Shown here piece by piece: positions 9,456 through 18,091 of a DNA stretch of 64,000 nt (its first letter is position 1; every line of letters begins with the position of its first letter). The notes below the pieces were generated by a model. It searched no databases, was not told the DNA's origin, and saw only the letters and a program-made list of their open reading frames with translations. Source of the stretch: Labrys sp. KNU-23 (GTDB taxonomy: Bacteria; Pseudomonadota; Alphaproteobacteria; Rhizobiales; Labraceae); contig NZ_CP043489.1 of assembly GCF_008330945.1 (NCBI RefSeq), forward strand, positions 1,747,501-1,811,500, in the 5' to 3' direction. A program made the position numbers and the translations under genes.

Positions 9456-10790
9456 ATGAGCACCACGACTTCCACGCATCCGGCCGGGCCCGCGGGGCAG
9501 CACGGCGCCAGGCGCCACACCATCACGCCGAGCGAGATCGCCATCGGTGTGATCATCGGCCGGACGTCGGAATATTTCGACTTCTTCGTCTATGCCATCG
9601 CCTCCGTGCTGGTGTTCCCCAAGCTTGCCTTCCCGCATCTCGATGCGCTGACAGGCATGCTCTATTCCTTCGCGATCTTCGCCCTCGCCTTCATCGCGCG
9701 TCCCTTCGGCTCGGCGCTGTTCACCCTGTTCGACCGGCATTATGGCCGCGAGGTCAAGCTGACCATTGCGCTCTTCCTGCTGGGCGGTTCCACGGCGGCG
9801 ATCGCCTTCCTGCCCAATCACGGCACCGTCGGTGCCTGGGCCGGCGTGCTGCTGGCGCTGCTGCGCATCGGCCAGGGCATCGCGCTCGGCGGCAGCTGGG
9901 ACGGCCTGCCCGCTTTGCTCAGCTTGAACGCCCCGGAAGGCCAGCGCGGCTGGTGGGCCATGATCCCGCAGCTCGGCGCCCCGCTCGGCCTGATCGTCGC
10001 CAGCGGCCTGTTCGCCTTTTTCTACACCACGCTCGGCGCGGCGGATTTCATCGACTGGGGCTGGCGCTATCCCTTCTTCGTCGCCTTCGCCATCAATGTG
10101 GTGGCGTTGTTCTCGCGCCTGCGCATCGTCGCCACGCCCGAATATGCCGAGATGTTCCAGAGCCAGGAACTGCAGCCCAAGCCGATCCTAGAGACTGTGG
10201 GCGCGCAGGGCCGCACCATCATCATCGGCTCCTTCGCGCCACTGGCGAGCTTCGCCCTGTTCCACATGGTCACGGTGTTTCCGCTCGCCTGGGTGGTGCT
10301 GGAGACCAATGAGAGCGTGGTCCAGTTCCTGGTGATCGAGATCTTCAGCGCCCTGTTCGGCCTCGCGGCCATCGTCGCCTCCGGCCCGATCGCCGACCGC
10401 TTCGGCCGGCGCAACCTGATCGCGGTCTGCGCCATGGCGATCGCCATCTATTCGGGCTATGCGCCGCAATTGCTGAATGGCGGCCAGACGGGCGAGCTGA
10501 TCTACATGATCGGCGGCTTCATCCTGCTCGGCCTCACCTTCGGCCAGGTCTCGGGCGCGGTGAACATGAACTTCCCGATCCAGTATCGCTACACCGGCGC
10601 GGCCCTGACCTCGGACCTCGCCTGGCTGTTCGGCGCGGGCTTTGCCCCCTTCGTCGCGCTCGCCCTCGCCACCTGGTTCGGCCTCGCCTCCGCCGGCGTC
10701 TACCTGCTTTCGGGCGCGGTCTGCACGCTGGTCGCGCTGTGGATCAACCTCGAGAGCATCCGCCAGGGTACGCAGGATTCGAAGGATTGA
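9456..10790 (+). CDS. MFS transporter, metabolite:proton symporter type
   Basis: Inner-membrane secondary transporter of 444 residues with about 12 helices. The pattern resembles the metabolite:H+ symporter family (KgtP/ProP/ShiA-like): an early acidic motif in GRTSEYFDFFVYA, RPFGSALFTLFDRHYGR in the loop after helix 2, and a second GPIADRFGRR motif in the C-terminal half. A GAGG ribosome-binding site lies just before the ATG. The substrate cannot be read from sequence; such proteins carry carboxylates or zwitterions. It is divergent from cyo and convergent with the FAD oxidoreductase, so it may or may not belong to the catabolic module that follows. Confidence 0.85.
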   Translation: MSTTTSTHPAGPAGQHGARRHTITPSEIAIGVIIGRTSEYFDFFVYAIASVLVFPKLAFPHLDALTGMLYSFAIFALAFIARPFGSALFTLFDRHYGREVKLTIALFLLGGSTAAIAFLPNHGTVGAWAGVLLALLRIGQGIALGGSWDGLPALLSLNAPEGQRGWWAMIPQLGAPLGLIVASGLFAFFYTTLGAADFIDWGWRYPFFVAFAINVVALFSRLRIVATPEYAEMFQSQELQPKPILETVGAQGRTIIIGSFAPLASFALFHMVTVFPLAWVVLETNESVVQFLVIEIFSALFGLAAIVASGPIADRFGRRNLIAVCAMAIAIYSGYAPQLLNGGQTGELIYMIGGFILLGLTFGQVSGAVNMNFPIQYRYTGAALTSDLAWLFGAGFAPFVALALATWFGLASAGVYLLSGAVCTLVALWINLESIRQGTQDSKD

Positions 10791-10814
10791 CCGGCATTGC
10801 GGCTTTGCCGGCCT

Positions 10815-12107
10815 CTACATTTCGAGGCCGGCGCGATGCCGCTCATAGGCTGAAATGACCCGAAACCCCATCGCACGGAAAGGTTCGGGTGCGATCCAGT
10901 TGGCCAGACCCAGCGAGGCGAACAATTCGCTCTGGTTGCCATGCCCGGTCATCATCTCCGCCATGTGCTTGCCCAGCAACGTCCCCTTGACGATGCCGCC
11001 GCCGTTGCACCCTCCGGAGGCATAGAGGTTTTCGTCCACCCTGCCCCACCAGGGCGAGCCGTTCATGGTCAAGGCCGTCGTCCCGCCCCAGACATATTCG
11101 AACGGCACATGGCTGAGCGCCGGCCAGCGCCGCTCGAAACGTGTCCTCAAGGCACGGATGACGCGCGGCTCGTCGAGTTCGTCCTCATAGGAATAGAGGC
11201 TACGAACCATCAGCCGGTTGTCGCCGATGCGGCGCAGCGTCGTGCCCAAACGATGCGAGGGCAGGACGCCCCAATCGGCATCGGCGCCCGCCCAGTGACT
11301 GTCGGCATCCGGAAGCGCCGCGGTGACCGCCGCATAGGTATAGATCGTCACCAGGCGCGATTTCAGATAGCCGAATTTTGTAATGAAGCCATTGGTGGCG
11401 AGCACGACCTTGTCGGCGGTAACCACGCCATTCGGTGTTTCCAGACGCCATTTGCCGTCATGGCGCATGCCGAGCACGGGCGTGTTCTCGTGCAGCCTCA
11501 CCTGGGATGGCAGCGCATCGGCGAGGCCGCGGATCAATGCGGCGGGCTGCAGCAGGTAGTTGTCCTCCAGATGAAGGCCGATGGTGTAATAGGCCGTGCC
11601 AATCCGCCGCTCCAGATCGAGCCGTGACAGAACCTCATGCGGGATGGCGTTCTTGCGGGCAATGTCGCGGGCAGCCTCCACGACCGCCCTGCCGCGTTCG
11701 GTGGCGGCCGTCCGGATATAGCCGGTCCGCTTGAGCTGGCAATCGATGTCATAAGCCTGGATCCGATCCTTGAGCCAGTCGAACCCTTCCGCCTGATATC
11801 GCGACAGGATTTGCGCCCTCGCCGCCATGTCGTCGGAAGCGTCCTTTGGCATCACTCTTCGGCCAAGGAAACCTGAGTTGCGGGCCGAGGAGCCCTCACC
11901 CACACTGCCGGATTCGAGCAGCACGATCTCAGCGGTTGGGTCGAGTTCGGAGAGGCGCCACGCCGCCGCCACGCCGGTATATCCGGCCCCGATGACGGCA
12001 TAGCGAACACGCATGCTGCCCTTCAGCGCGGCACGGGCCTCCCGCTCCGGCAGCATCGCGTTCCATCCGCAATGGCTGGAATAGTTCGGATAGGTCAGAC
12101 GCGCCAT
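10815..12107 (-). CDS. FAD-dependent oxidoreductase, DadA/PuuB-like
   Basis: Flavin enzyme of the DAO family (glycine/D-amino-acid oxidase, gamma-glutamylputrescine oxidase and relatives), 430 residues. The Rossmann dinucleotide motif is GAGYTGVAAAWRL, followed by the acidic end of strand 2 (LLESG) and the family motif GEGSSARNSGF. The C-terminal part has GGCNGGGIVKG, which closes the FAD site. The ATG at 12105-12107 has a GGGAG site 8 bp upstream and is preferred over one five codons earlier. It lies 35 bp downstream of an IclR gene on the same strand and near a PotABCD-like transporter, so oxidation of an imported amine or amino-acid derivative is a reasonable inference; the substrate is unknown. 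Confidence 0.83.
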   Translation of the reverse strand: MARLTYPNYSSHCGWNAMLPEREARAALKGSMRVRYAVIGAGYTGVAAAWRLSELDPTAEIVLLESGSVGEGSSARNSGFLGRRVMPKDASDDMAARAQILSRYQAEGFDWLKDRIQAYDIDCQLKRTGYIRTAATERGRAVVEAARDIARKNAIPHEVLSRLDLERRIGTAYYTIGLHLEDNYLLQPAALIRGLADALPSQVRLHENTPVLGMRHDGKWRLETPNGVVTADKVVLATNGFITKFGYLKSRLVTIYTYAAVTAALPDADSHWAGADADWGVLPSHRLGTTLRRIGDNRLMVRSLYSYEDELDEPRVIRALRTRFERRWPALSHVPFEYVWGGTTALTMNGSPWWGRVDENLYASGGCNGGGIVKGTLLGKHMAEMMTGHGNQSELFASLGLANWIAPEPFRAMGFRVISAYERHRAGLEM

Positions 12108-12142
12108 CGCGCACTCCCGCAAATCTTCATCGGTACTCGGCC

Positions 12143-12982
12143 CTAGCCCCGCCCGGAGGAGACGGGCTTGGCGAATGCCAGGCTGCGCATGGGGTGGCGC
12201 AACGTCATGTCGAAGGGATTGAGACGCTGGCTGAGTTCCTCGGCCTCGGCTTTCATCACCTTGACGACGCCGGCCAGCCGGCTCTCCGTCAGCCGTTCGG
12301 CAAGCGTGCCGACGCTGAGCGAGGCAACGGCCAGGCCGCGCGCATCGAAGACGGGAACGCCGACGCCCGCCATGCCGGGAATCAAGCCCGAGTTGAGATC
12401 GGCCCAGCCCTGTTCGCGGGCCTTGGCGATCGCCACCCTCAAGGTGGCCTCGTCCAGGAAACCCTTGTCGATCAGCCTGGGCATGTTGAAGCGGATCACC
12501 GCCTCCTGCTCCGCCTCGGGAAGGTGGGAGAGAATGGCCAGGCTCCCTTGCCCCAGGCCGAGCGGCACCTTGCCACCAATATCGCCGGTGAACGAGCGGA
12601 TGGGATAGGGCCCCTCGACAAGGTCGAGGCAGACGGCGTCAAAGCCGGTACGCACCAGCAGGAAAATGGATTCGCTCAGCGTCGCCGAGAGCCCCAGCAA
12701 GGCCGGCCCGGCCAATCTGCGCAGCCCGCTCGATTCCCCGATCCGCGCCGCCAGGACGAAAAATTCCAGGGCCGGCCGGTAACGCTTGCTCCCGGACACC
12801 TGTTCGACGACGCCCTCCAGGATCAGATCCTGCAAGAGCCGGTGGATCATCGACTGCCCAAAGCCGACCACCTCGCCAATATCCTTCAGGCGCATCCCTT
12901 CCGGCGGGCCCGCGGCCAGGATGCGCAGGAGTTCCAGGGCCCGCCTTACGGTGGAAATCGCCGTGTCACCGGAAGCGATCAT
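12143..12982 (-). CDS. IclR family transcriptional regulator
   Basis: Regulator of 279 residues: winged helix-turn-helix at about 10-70 (LELLRILAAGPPEGMRLKDIGEVVGFGQ begins it; recognition segment MIHRLLQDL) and a C-terminal IclR ligand-binding domain (GMAGVGVPVFDARGLAVASLSVG). It is transcribed away from the ABC transporter operon and with the FAD oxidoreductase. The shared 184-bp intergenic region has two dyads that could be its operators. Likely role: controlling import and oxidation of the same small molecule (inference). Confidence 0.88.
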   Translation of the reverse strand: MIASGDTAISTVRRALELLRILAAGPPEGMRLKDIGEVVGFGQSMIHRLLQDLILEGVVEQVSGSKRYRPALEFFVLAARIGESSGLRRLAGPALLGLSATLSESIFLLVRTGFDAVCLDLVEGPYPIRSFTGDIGGKVPLGLGQGSLAILSHLPEAEQEAVIRFNMPRLIDKGFLDEATLRVAIAKAREQGWADLNSGLIPGMAGVGVPVFDARGLAVASLSVGTLAERLTESRLAGVVKVMKAEAEELSQRLNPFDMTLRHPMRSLAFAKPVSSGRG

Positions 12983-13004
12983 CTCAACGACATTCCCTAT
13001 TTCA

Positions 13005-13036
13005 GAAAATTATAATCAATATATGTATAATTTTTC
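13005..13036. promoter_or_regulatory. AT-rich imperfect dyad between iclR and the ABC operon
   Basis: GAAAATTATA (13005-13014) and TATAATTTTTC (13026-13036) are inverted copies, apart from one extra T, separated by 11 bp. The site lies in the divergent promoter region of the IclR gene and the ABC operon. Candidate IclR operator. Confidence 0.5.
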
Positions 13037-13044
13037 TATATATC

Positions 13045-13067
13045 AGAATTAATAGACTCATAATTCT
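13045..13067. promoter_or_regulatory. Second perfect dyad in the same intergenic region
   Basis: AGAATTA (13045-13051) and TAATTCT (13061-13067) form a perfect 7-bp inverted repeat with a 9-bp spacer, 8 bp after the first dyad. Two dyads in tandem would fit cooperative binding by an IclR-type tetramer. Confidence 0.5.
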
Positions 13068-13166
13068 ATTCTACGGAATTTAATGTTGACTGCCTAGCCC
13101 CCAATGCGTTTCCATCGCCTCGCTTCCGCCAAGGCTGAAGGCCCCAAACGTTCTCTGTGAGGTGAG

Positions 13167-14234
13167 ATGAGTTTCCTGGCCTTGGAATCGCTGTCGAAGC
13201 GATACGGCGCCCTGACTGTGGTGAGCGACGTCAATCTCGAGATTCACAAGGGCGAATTCATCTCTCTGCTCGGCCCCTCGGGCTGCGGCAAGACCACCAC
13301 GCTGCAAATGATTGCGGGGCTGGTGGAACCCACGAGCGGGCGCATCGTACTGGACGGCCAGGACATTACGGGCCTTGCACCCGAGAAACGCGGTCTTGGC
13401 ATCGTGTTCCAGAACTACGCCCTCTTTCCACATATGACGGCCGCCCAGAACGTGGCGTTCGGGCTGGAGATGCGGGGCGTATCGCGACCGGAGCGCGACA
13501 AGCGCGTCGCCGGAGCCCTCGATCTCGTTCAGCTCGGCGGATTTGCGGACCGTTATCCGCGCCAGATGTCCGGCGGGCAGCGCCAACGCGTCGCCATCGC
13601 GCGTGCCCTGGTCATCCGCCCTCCGGTGCTGCTGCTGGACGAACCACTGTCCAATCTCGACGCCAAGTTGCGCGAGGAGATGCAGTTCGAGTTGCGGCGC
13701 ATCCAGCAGAGCGTCGGAACCACGACCATCATGGTGACGCATGACCAGGCCGAGGCCCTGTCGATCAGCGATCGCGTGGTCGTGATGGAAGCCGGCCGGA
13801 TGACGCAGGTCGACCCGCCCTATCGTCTCTATGAGCGCCCGGCCACGCCGTTCATTTCAGGTTTCGTGGGCAAGATGAACCGGCTCGAGGCGATCTGGCA
13901 CATCGACGGCGATCTCGGCGTCGCACTGGCAGGCGGAAGCCAATTGCCGGCGCAGGCGGACCATGCCGAGAACGGGACAGCCATCACCCTGACAATTCGT
14001 CCGGAACGCATCCTGCTGGGCAGGCCGGGAGAAGGCGTGGTCGACGGGCGCATCGCCTCGCGCTTCTTCCTCGGCAGCTATTGGCTCTTCAATGTCGATA
14101 CACCGGCCGGCCCCCTGACCGTTTCCGCTCCCAACGACGGACAGGAGCCGGCTGGCACCCATGACGCAGTGTCCCTGCGCTGGGAAGCCGCCAGCGCCAG
14201 GCTGGAAACACCCCTGCCGGGTGCCGCATCATGA
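13167..14234 (+). CDS. ABC transporter ATPase, PotA-like
   Basis: ATP-hydrolysing subunit of a spermidine/putrescine- or Fe3+-type importer, 355 residues. Walker A GPSGCGKT is at 36-43, Q-loop in FQNYALFPHM, signature SGGQRQR, Walker B VLLLDEPLSNLD and switch VTHD. A C-terminal TOBE regulatory domain follows (IRPERILLG), typical of the PotA/MalK subgroup. A strong GAGGTGAG precedes the ATG. It is the first gene of a four-gene operon and overlaps the next gene by 4 bp. Confidence 0.9.
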   Translation: MSFLALESLSKRYGALTVVSDVNLEIHKGEFISLLGPSGCGKTTTLQMIAGLVEPTSGRIVLDGQDITGLAPEKRGLGIVFQNYALFPHMTAAQNVAFGLEMRGVSRPERDKRVAGALDLVQLGGFADRYPRQMSGGQRQRVAIARALVIRPPVLLLDEPLSNLDAKLREEMQFELRRIQQSVGTTTIMVTHDQAEALSISDRVVVMEAGRMTQVDPPYRLYERPATPFISGFVGKMNRLEAIWHIDGDLGVALAGGSQLPAQADHAENGTAITLTIRPERILLGRPGEGVVDGRIASRFFLGSYWLFNVDTPAGPLTVSAPNDGQEPAGTHDAVSLRWEAASARLETPLPGAAS

Positions 14235-15085
14235 CCGGCCGCAAGGGAGCCATGCCCTGGTTGCTCGCGGGCCCGAACCTCTTGCTGTTCACCGTGATGG
14301 TGATCGTCCCGCTGATCCTCACGGTCGCGCTTTCCTTCCGCGTCTACGACTATTCGACCGGCATTGGCGATGCCATCACCCTCGACAATTACGTCAAGGT
14401 GATCACCGACCCCTACTATCTCGAGATTTTCTGGCGAACGCTGAAGATCGCTGCAATCACGACGGCGATCTGCGCGCTGATCGGCATGCCCGAGGCCTAT
14501 ATCCTCTCGCGCATGCGCGAACCGTGGCGCTCCGTCTTCCTTCTCGTCATCATCGGACCGCTGCTGGTATCGGTGGTGGTGCGGGCCTTCGGCTGGAGCA
14601 TGCTGCTCGGCCCGACCGGCCTGGTAAACGCCGCCTTGCAGTTGGTGGGGCTTGGGCCGGTGCGGCTGCTCTATACGGAAACGGCGATCGTCATCGCGCT
14701 GGTCCATGTGATGCTGCCCTTCATGGTGATCCCGGTCTGGACCGCGCTGCAGAAGCTCGACCCCATGGTCGAGGCGGCTGCCCGCACCCTCGGCGCCTCG
14801 CGCTTCACCAGCTTCCGCCGCATCGTCATGCCGCAGGCGACGATCGGCATTCTCTCCGGCAGCCTGATCGTCTTCGGCCTGTCGGCCAGCGCCTTCGCCA
14901 TCCCCGGCCTGCTTGGCGGGCGCCGCCTCAAGATGGCGGCGACACTGGTCTATGACGAATATCTCCAGGAGCTGAACTGGCCACTGGGAGCCACCATCGC
15001 CATCGTCGTGCTGGTCGCCAATCTCGCGATCATGGTGACCTACAACCGCATCGTCGAGTCGCGGGCGAGAAAGGCGCTGGGGTAA
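14231..15085 (+). CDS. ABC transporter permease, PotB/PotH-like
   Basis: Inner-membrane permease with about six helices, 284 residues. The EAA loop that docks on the ATPase is visible as EAAARTLGASRFTSFRRIVMPQ. ATGA overlap with the ATPase gene and a 4-bp gap to the second permease show a single transcript. Homology class: polyamine/opine/2-aminoethylphosphonate importers. Substrate not assignable. Confidence 0.88.
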   Translation: MTGRKGAMPWLLAGPNLLLFTVMVIVPLILTVALSFRVYDYSTGIGDAITLDNYVKVITDPYYLEIFWRTLKIAAITTAICALIGMPEAYILSRMREPWRSVFLLVIIGPLLVSVVVRAFGWSMLLGPTGLVNAALQLVGLGPVRLLYTETAIVIALVHVMLPFMVIPVWTALQKLDPMVEAAARTLGASRFTSFRRIVMPQATIGILSGSLIVFGLSASAFAIPGLLGGRRLKMAATLVYDEYLQELNWPLGATIAIVVLVANLAIMVTYNRIVESRARKALG

Positions 15086-15089
15086 ACCG

Positions 15090-15884
15090 ATGCAGAAGAA
15101 TGGCCCCCTCGCCCTCATCTTCCACACGCTCGTGGTGGCTTTCGTTCTCGCGCCGCTGGTGGTGATCTGCATCGTCGCCTTCACCCCCGAAAACACCCTG
15201 ACCCTGCCGACGACCAGCCTCTCCCTGCGCTGGTTCAAGGCGGTGTTCGCCCATCCCGACTTCGTCGCCTCGTTCTGGAACAGCATCTGGGTCGCGACGC
15301 TCTCGGCCTCGATCGCCGTGGCATTCTCGGTACCGGCCGGCCTGGCCATCGATCGCTTCGAGTTCCCCGGGCGCGACGCCCTCAATGCGCTGTTCCTGTC
15401 GCCGCTGATCATTCCCAGCCTGGTGCTCGGCGTCGCCCTGCTGCGCCTGTTCGCCCTCATCGGCGTGCAGGGCAGCTTCGCCTGGCTGGTGCTGAGCCAT
15501 GCCGTCATCATCACGCCCTATGTCTTGCGGCTGGTGCTGTCGGCTCTCACCGGCTTCGACCGCAGTGCCGAGCAGGCGGCAAGAACGCTCGGAGCCTCGC
15601 AGTGGACGGTCTTCCGCCGCATCACCGCCCCGTTGATCCTGCCGGGCATCACCGGCGGCTGGCTGCTCGCCTTCATCAACAGCTTCGACGAACTGACGAT
15701 GTCGATCTTCGTCACTGCTCCATCGACGGTCACGCTGCCGGTGCGCATGTACATGTACGCGACGGAGTCGATCGATCCGATGATGGCGGCGGTCTCGGCC
15801 TTGATGATCGCCCTGACGGCCTGCGCCATGCTGATCCTCGACCGTGCCTTCGGGCTCGACAGGGTGCTGATCGGCAAAGGGTAA
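15090..15884 (+). CDS. ABC transporter permease, PotC/PotI-like
   Basis: Second permease of the importer, 264 residues, six predicted helices. EAA loop: EQAARTLGASQWTVFRRITAPLILPG. It pairs with the upstream permease as a heterodimer, as in PotBC. The binding-protein gene follows after 95 bp. Confidence 0.88.
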   Translation: MQKNGPLALIFHTLVVAFVLAPLVVICIVAFTPENTLTLPTTSLSLRWFKAVFAHPDFVASFWNSIWVATLSASIAVAFSVPAGLAIDRFEFPGRDALNALFLSPLIIPSLVLGVALLRLFALIGVQGSFAWLVLSHAVIITPYVLRLVLSALTGFDRSAEQAARTLGASQWTVFRRITAPLILPGITGGWLLAFINSFDELTMSIFVTAPSTVTLPVRMYMYATESIDPMMAAVSALMIALTACAMLILDRAFGLDRVLIGKG

Positions 15885-15979
15885 GAACCTTCCGGAAAAT
15901 GGCCCACGCGGGGTGCAGGTCCGCGCCAGGCCGACAACCGAAAACCGACATGGGCCTGCACATCACGAGAGGGATTGGA

Positions 15980-17032
15980 ATGAACCTGAAATTTCTGGCA
16001 GGAGCCGCCGCGTCATTCGCCGTGGCCATCAGCGCATCATCTGCGGCACTGGCCCAAGACAAGACGCTCTATGTCGGCATGAATGGCGGTCCCTACGAAA
16101 AGACCTTCACCGAAGCCGTCTTCCCGGATTTCGAGAAAGCCAATGGGGTGAAGATCGTCGTCGTGCCCGGCACCTCCACCGACATCCTCGCCAAGGCGAC
16201 GGCCTCCAAGGACAATCCGCAGATGCACCTCATCTTGCTCGATGACGGTGTGATGATGCGTGCGATCTCTTCCGGCCTGTGCGAAAAACTGCAGCCCTCG
16301 CCCGAACTGACTGAAATCGCAGCCAGCGCCCGCATCAAGGGCGACATGGCGGCCGGAATCGACATGGGCATGACCGGTATCGGCTACAACAAGAAGATCT
16401 TCGACGAGAATGGCTGGCCGGCACCGACTTCCTGGCTCGACCTGGCCGACCCGAAGTTCAAGGACAAGCTCGTCTTCCAGTCCGCCGCCACCTCGACCTA
16501 TGGCCTGCATGCCCTGCTGATGGTCAACCGCATCGAAGGAGGCAATGAAGGCAATGTCGAGCCGGGCTTTGCCAAGGTCAAACAGGCCATCGCTCCGAAC
16601 GTATTGGAGTTCATTCCCAGCTCGGCAAAATTATCGGAAATGGTGCAGACGGGCGAGGCTGCAATCTTCCCGCTGACGCCGACCGCAATCGGCAATCTGA
16701 AGGACAGGGGCCTGCCGGTCGAATATGTCCAGCCCAAGGAAGGCTCGGTGCTGCTGATGATCGCCCAGTGCGTCACCGCCAAGAATTCGGAGCCGGAGCT
16801 GTCGCAGAAGCTGGCCGCCTATCTGATGTCGGCGGCGGCGCAGGCAAAGGCCCTGAATGCCGGCAATATCATCCCTTCCAACCCCGGCACCAAGGCGTCC
16901 AACCCCGTCGCCCAATCCAAGCTCGATGCTTTCAACGGCTATATGAAAACCGTCATCACGCTTGATTGGGACGCCATCAACGCCAAGCGCCCCGAATGGA
17001 ACAATCGCTGGAACAAGACCATCGAGCGCTGA
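15980..17032 (+). CDS. ABC transporter periplasmic binding protein, PotD-like
   Basis: Periplasmic ligand-binding subunit, 350 residues. It has a Sec signal peptide (MNLKFLAGAAASFAVA, cleavage after ALA near residue 26) and then a bacterial extracellular solute-binding fold with the family-like segments YVGMNGGPYEKTF and GMTGIGYNKKIF. The start at 15980 follows a GAGAGGGA element; an earlier in-frame ATG at 15950 would extend the signal head. This protein decides the importer's substrate, but specificity residues cannot be called without a structural comparison. Polyamines, opines or other cationic organics are possible. Confidence 0.87.
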   Translation: MNLKFLAGAAASFAVAISASSAALAQDKTLYVGMNGGPYEKTFTEAVFPDFEKANGVKIVVVPGTSTDILAKATASKDNPQMHLILLDDGVMMRAISSGLCEKLQPSPELTEIAASARIKGDMAAGIDMGMTGIGYNKKIFDENGWPAPTSWLDLADPKFKDKLVFQSAATSTYGLHALLMVNRIEGGNEGNVEPGFAKVKQAIAPNVLEFIPSSAKLSEMVQTGEAAIFPLTPTAIGNLKDRGLPVEYVQPKEGSVLLMIAQCVTAKNSEPELSQKLAAYLMSAAAQAKALNAGNIIPSNPGTKASNPVAQSKLDAFNGYMKTVITLDWDAINAKRPEWNNRWNKTIER

Positions 17033-17088
17033 CACTGCGTGCGCCGGACCGGCGCAGCCGTGCCGCCTGGCAGCACGGTCGCTACCGG

Positions 17089-17796
17089 TCAATCATAGTC
17101 CACCTTCGGATACCAATGCGGATCGCGCCCCTCCGGCGTGGTGTCGAGCACGTTCCAGAGCGGCGTGAAGTCGGGTGCGCCGCGCGGGTCCTGGCCGGGA
17201 TCGGCGGTCACGCCGCCCATCTCGCCGCCCCAGAAATGACGGATGGAGCCGTCGCGCCGGGTAAAGACATTGTAGCCCGGATAATCCCCGTCCGGGCGCC
17301 AGGTCCCGAAATCGCGGCCGAATTCGGCGCTGGTGTCGCTGTAGAGCGGCAAATGCCGCCAGCCCCGCTCCTGCTTGAAGTCGGTGAGCCGCCCGATCGG
17401 GGCACGCGCGACGACGGCGAGCGCCGCGCGCTGCTGAATATCCTGCGCATTACCCGCCAACGCGCCGAGGAGCGCGGTGCACATCGGACACGGGCGTTTG
17501 CGCTCGGGACCAAACATGTAGTTGTAGACGATCAAGCTCTCATGCCTGCCGAACAAGTCTGCGAAACGAACAGGCCCGTTCTCCCCCTCGAAGACATAAT
17601 TCTTCGTCACGGGTGCTCCCGGCGGCAGCGCGCGGCGCATTTCGGCCACGCGTTCGATATGGCGGCGAAGTTCGATTTCCTCCGCAAGCAGTGCGGTTCG
17701 GGCGCGGCGATACTCCTCGTTCTCATTCGGGATCCGGGCCTCGTTCAAGGCTGCCAGTTCGGTGGCGGGTTTCAGCCCGCTCATGGTCGCGGTCAT
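17089..17796 (-). CDS. DUF899 family thioredoxin-fold protein
   Basis: A 235-residue protein of the DUF899 family, predicted to have a thioredoxin-like fold. A CPMC motif in RKRPCPMCTALLG sits where a redox CxxC would lie. Other family features are the LFGRHESLIVYNYMFGP segment and the C-terminal HWYPKVDYD. The open frame runs 49 codons further upstream into an interspersed repeat. The ATG at 17794-17796 has a strong AGGAGA site 7 bp upstream and is chosen. Function unknown; a thiol oxidoreductase role is inference. Confidence 0.85.
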   Translation of the reverse strand: MTATMSGLKPATELAALNEARIPNENEEYRRARTALLAEEIELRRHIERVAEMRRALPPGAPVTKNYVFEGENGPVRFADLFGRHESLIVYNYMFGPERKRPCPMCTALLGALAGNAQDIQQRAALAVVARAPIGRLTDFKQERGWRHLPLYSDTSAEFGRDFGTWRPDGDYPGYNVFTRRDGSIRHFWGGEMGGVTADPGQDPRGAPDFTPLWNVLDTTPEGRDPHWYPKVDYD

Positions 17797-17887
17797 GCGC
17801 TTCTCCTCGATTGTCGTCGACGACGCTACGCTCCAAGGACGTTTCTCAACGCACGGACCCGACAGTCGGGTTCCATTTTTCGAGCCT

Positions 17888-17990
17888 ATAGCGTTTTGCG
17901 ATTTGACCGAGTCGCCAAGGATCGCAAAGACGCGTCGGGACAAAAAATTAGAGAAAATAAGCGTTCACACTTGAACGCGTTTTGCTCTAG
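17888..17990 (+). repeat. Interspersed repeat, copy A
   Basis: Begins agcgttttgcgatttg, contains atcgcaaagacgcgtcg and ends gaacgcgttttgctcta. It shares these blocks, in order, with copies at 57651-57751 and 60888-61000, and in reverse orientation with copies at 27324-27467 and 28424-28540. Non-coding; lies just upstream of the DUF899 gene. Confidence 0.75.
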
Positions 17991-18040
17991 CGCACAGTTG
18001 TCGCGACTCATGTGGTGGCTGTTTCAGCTTCAGCTGCCAT

Positions 18041-18067
18041 AAAAAAGCGGGCCCGAAGGCCCGCTTT
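18041..18067 (-). terminator. Rho-independent terminator of clpB
   Basis: AAAGCGGGCC-CGAA-GGCCCGCTTT, a perfect 10-bp stem. On the minus strand it is followed by a T run (complement of the A run 18041-18046) and lies 25 bp after the clpB stop. A T-rich run on the other side makes it potentially bidirectional. Confidence 0.85.
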
Positions 18068-18091
18068 CTCTTTTTTTCGGCTGATATTTCC

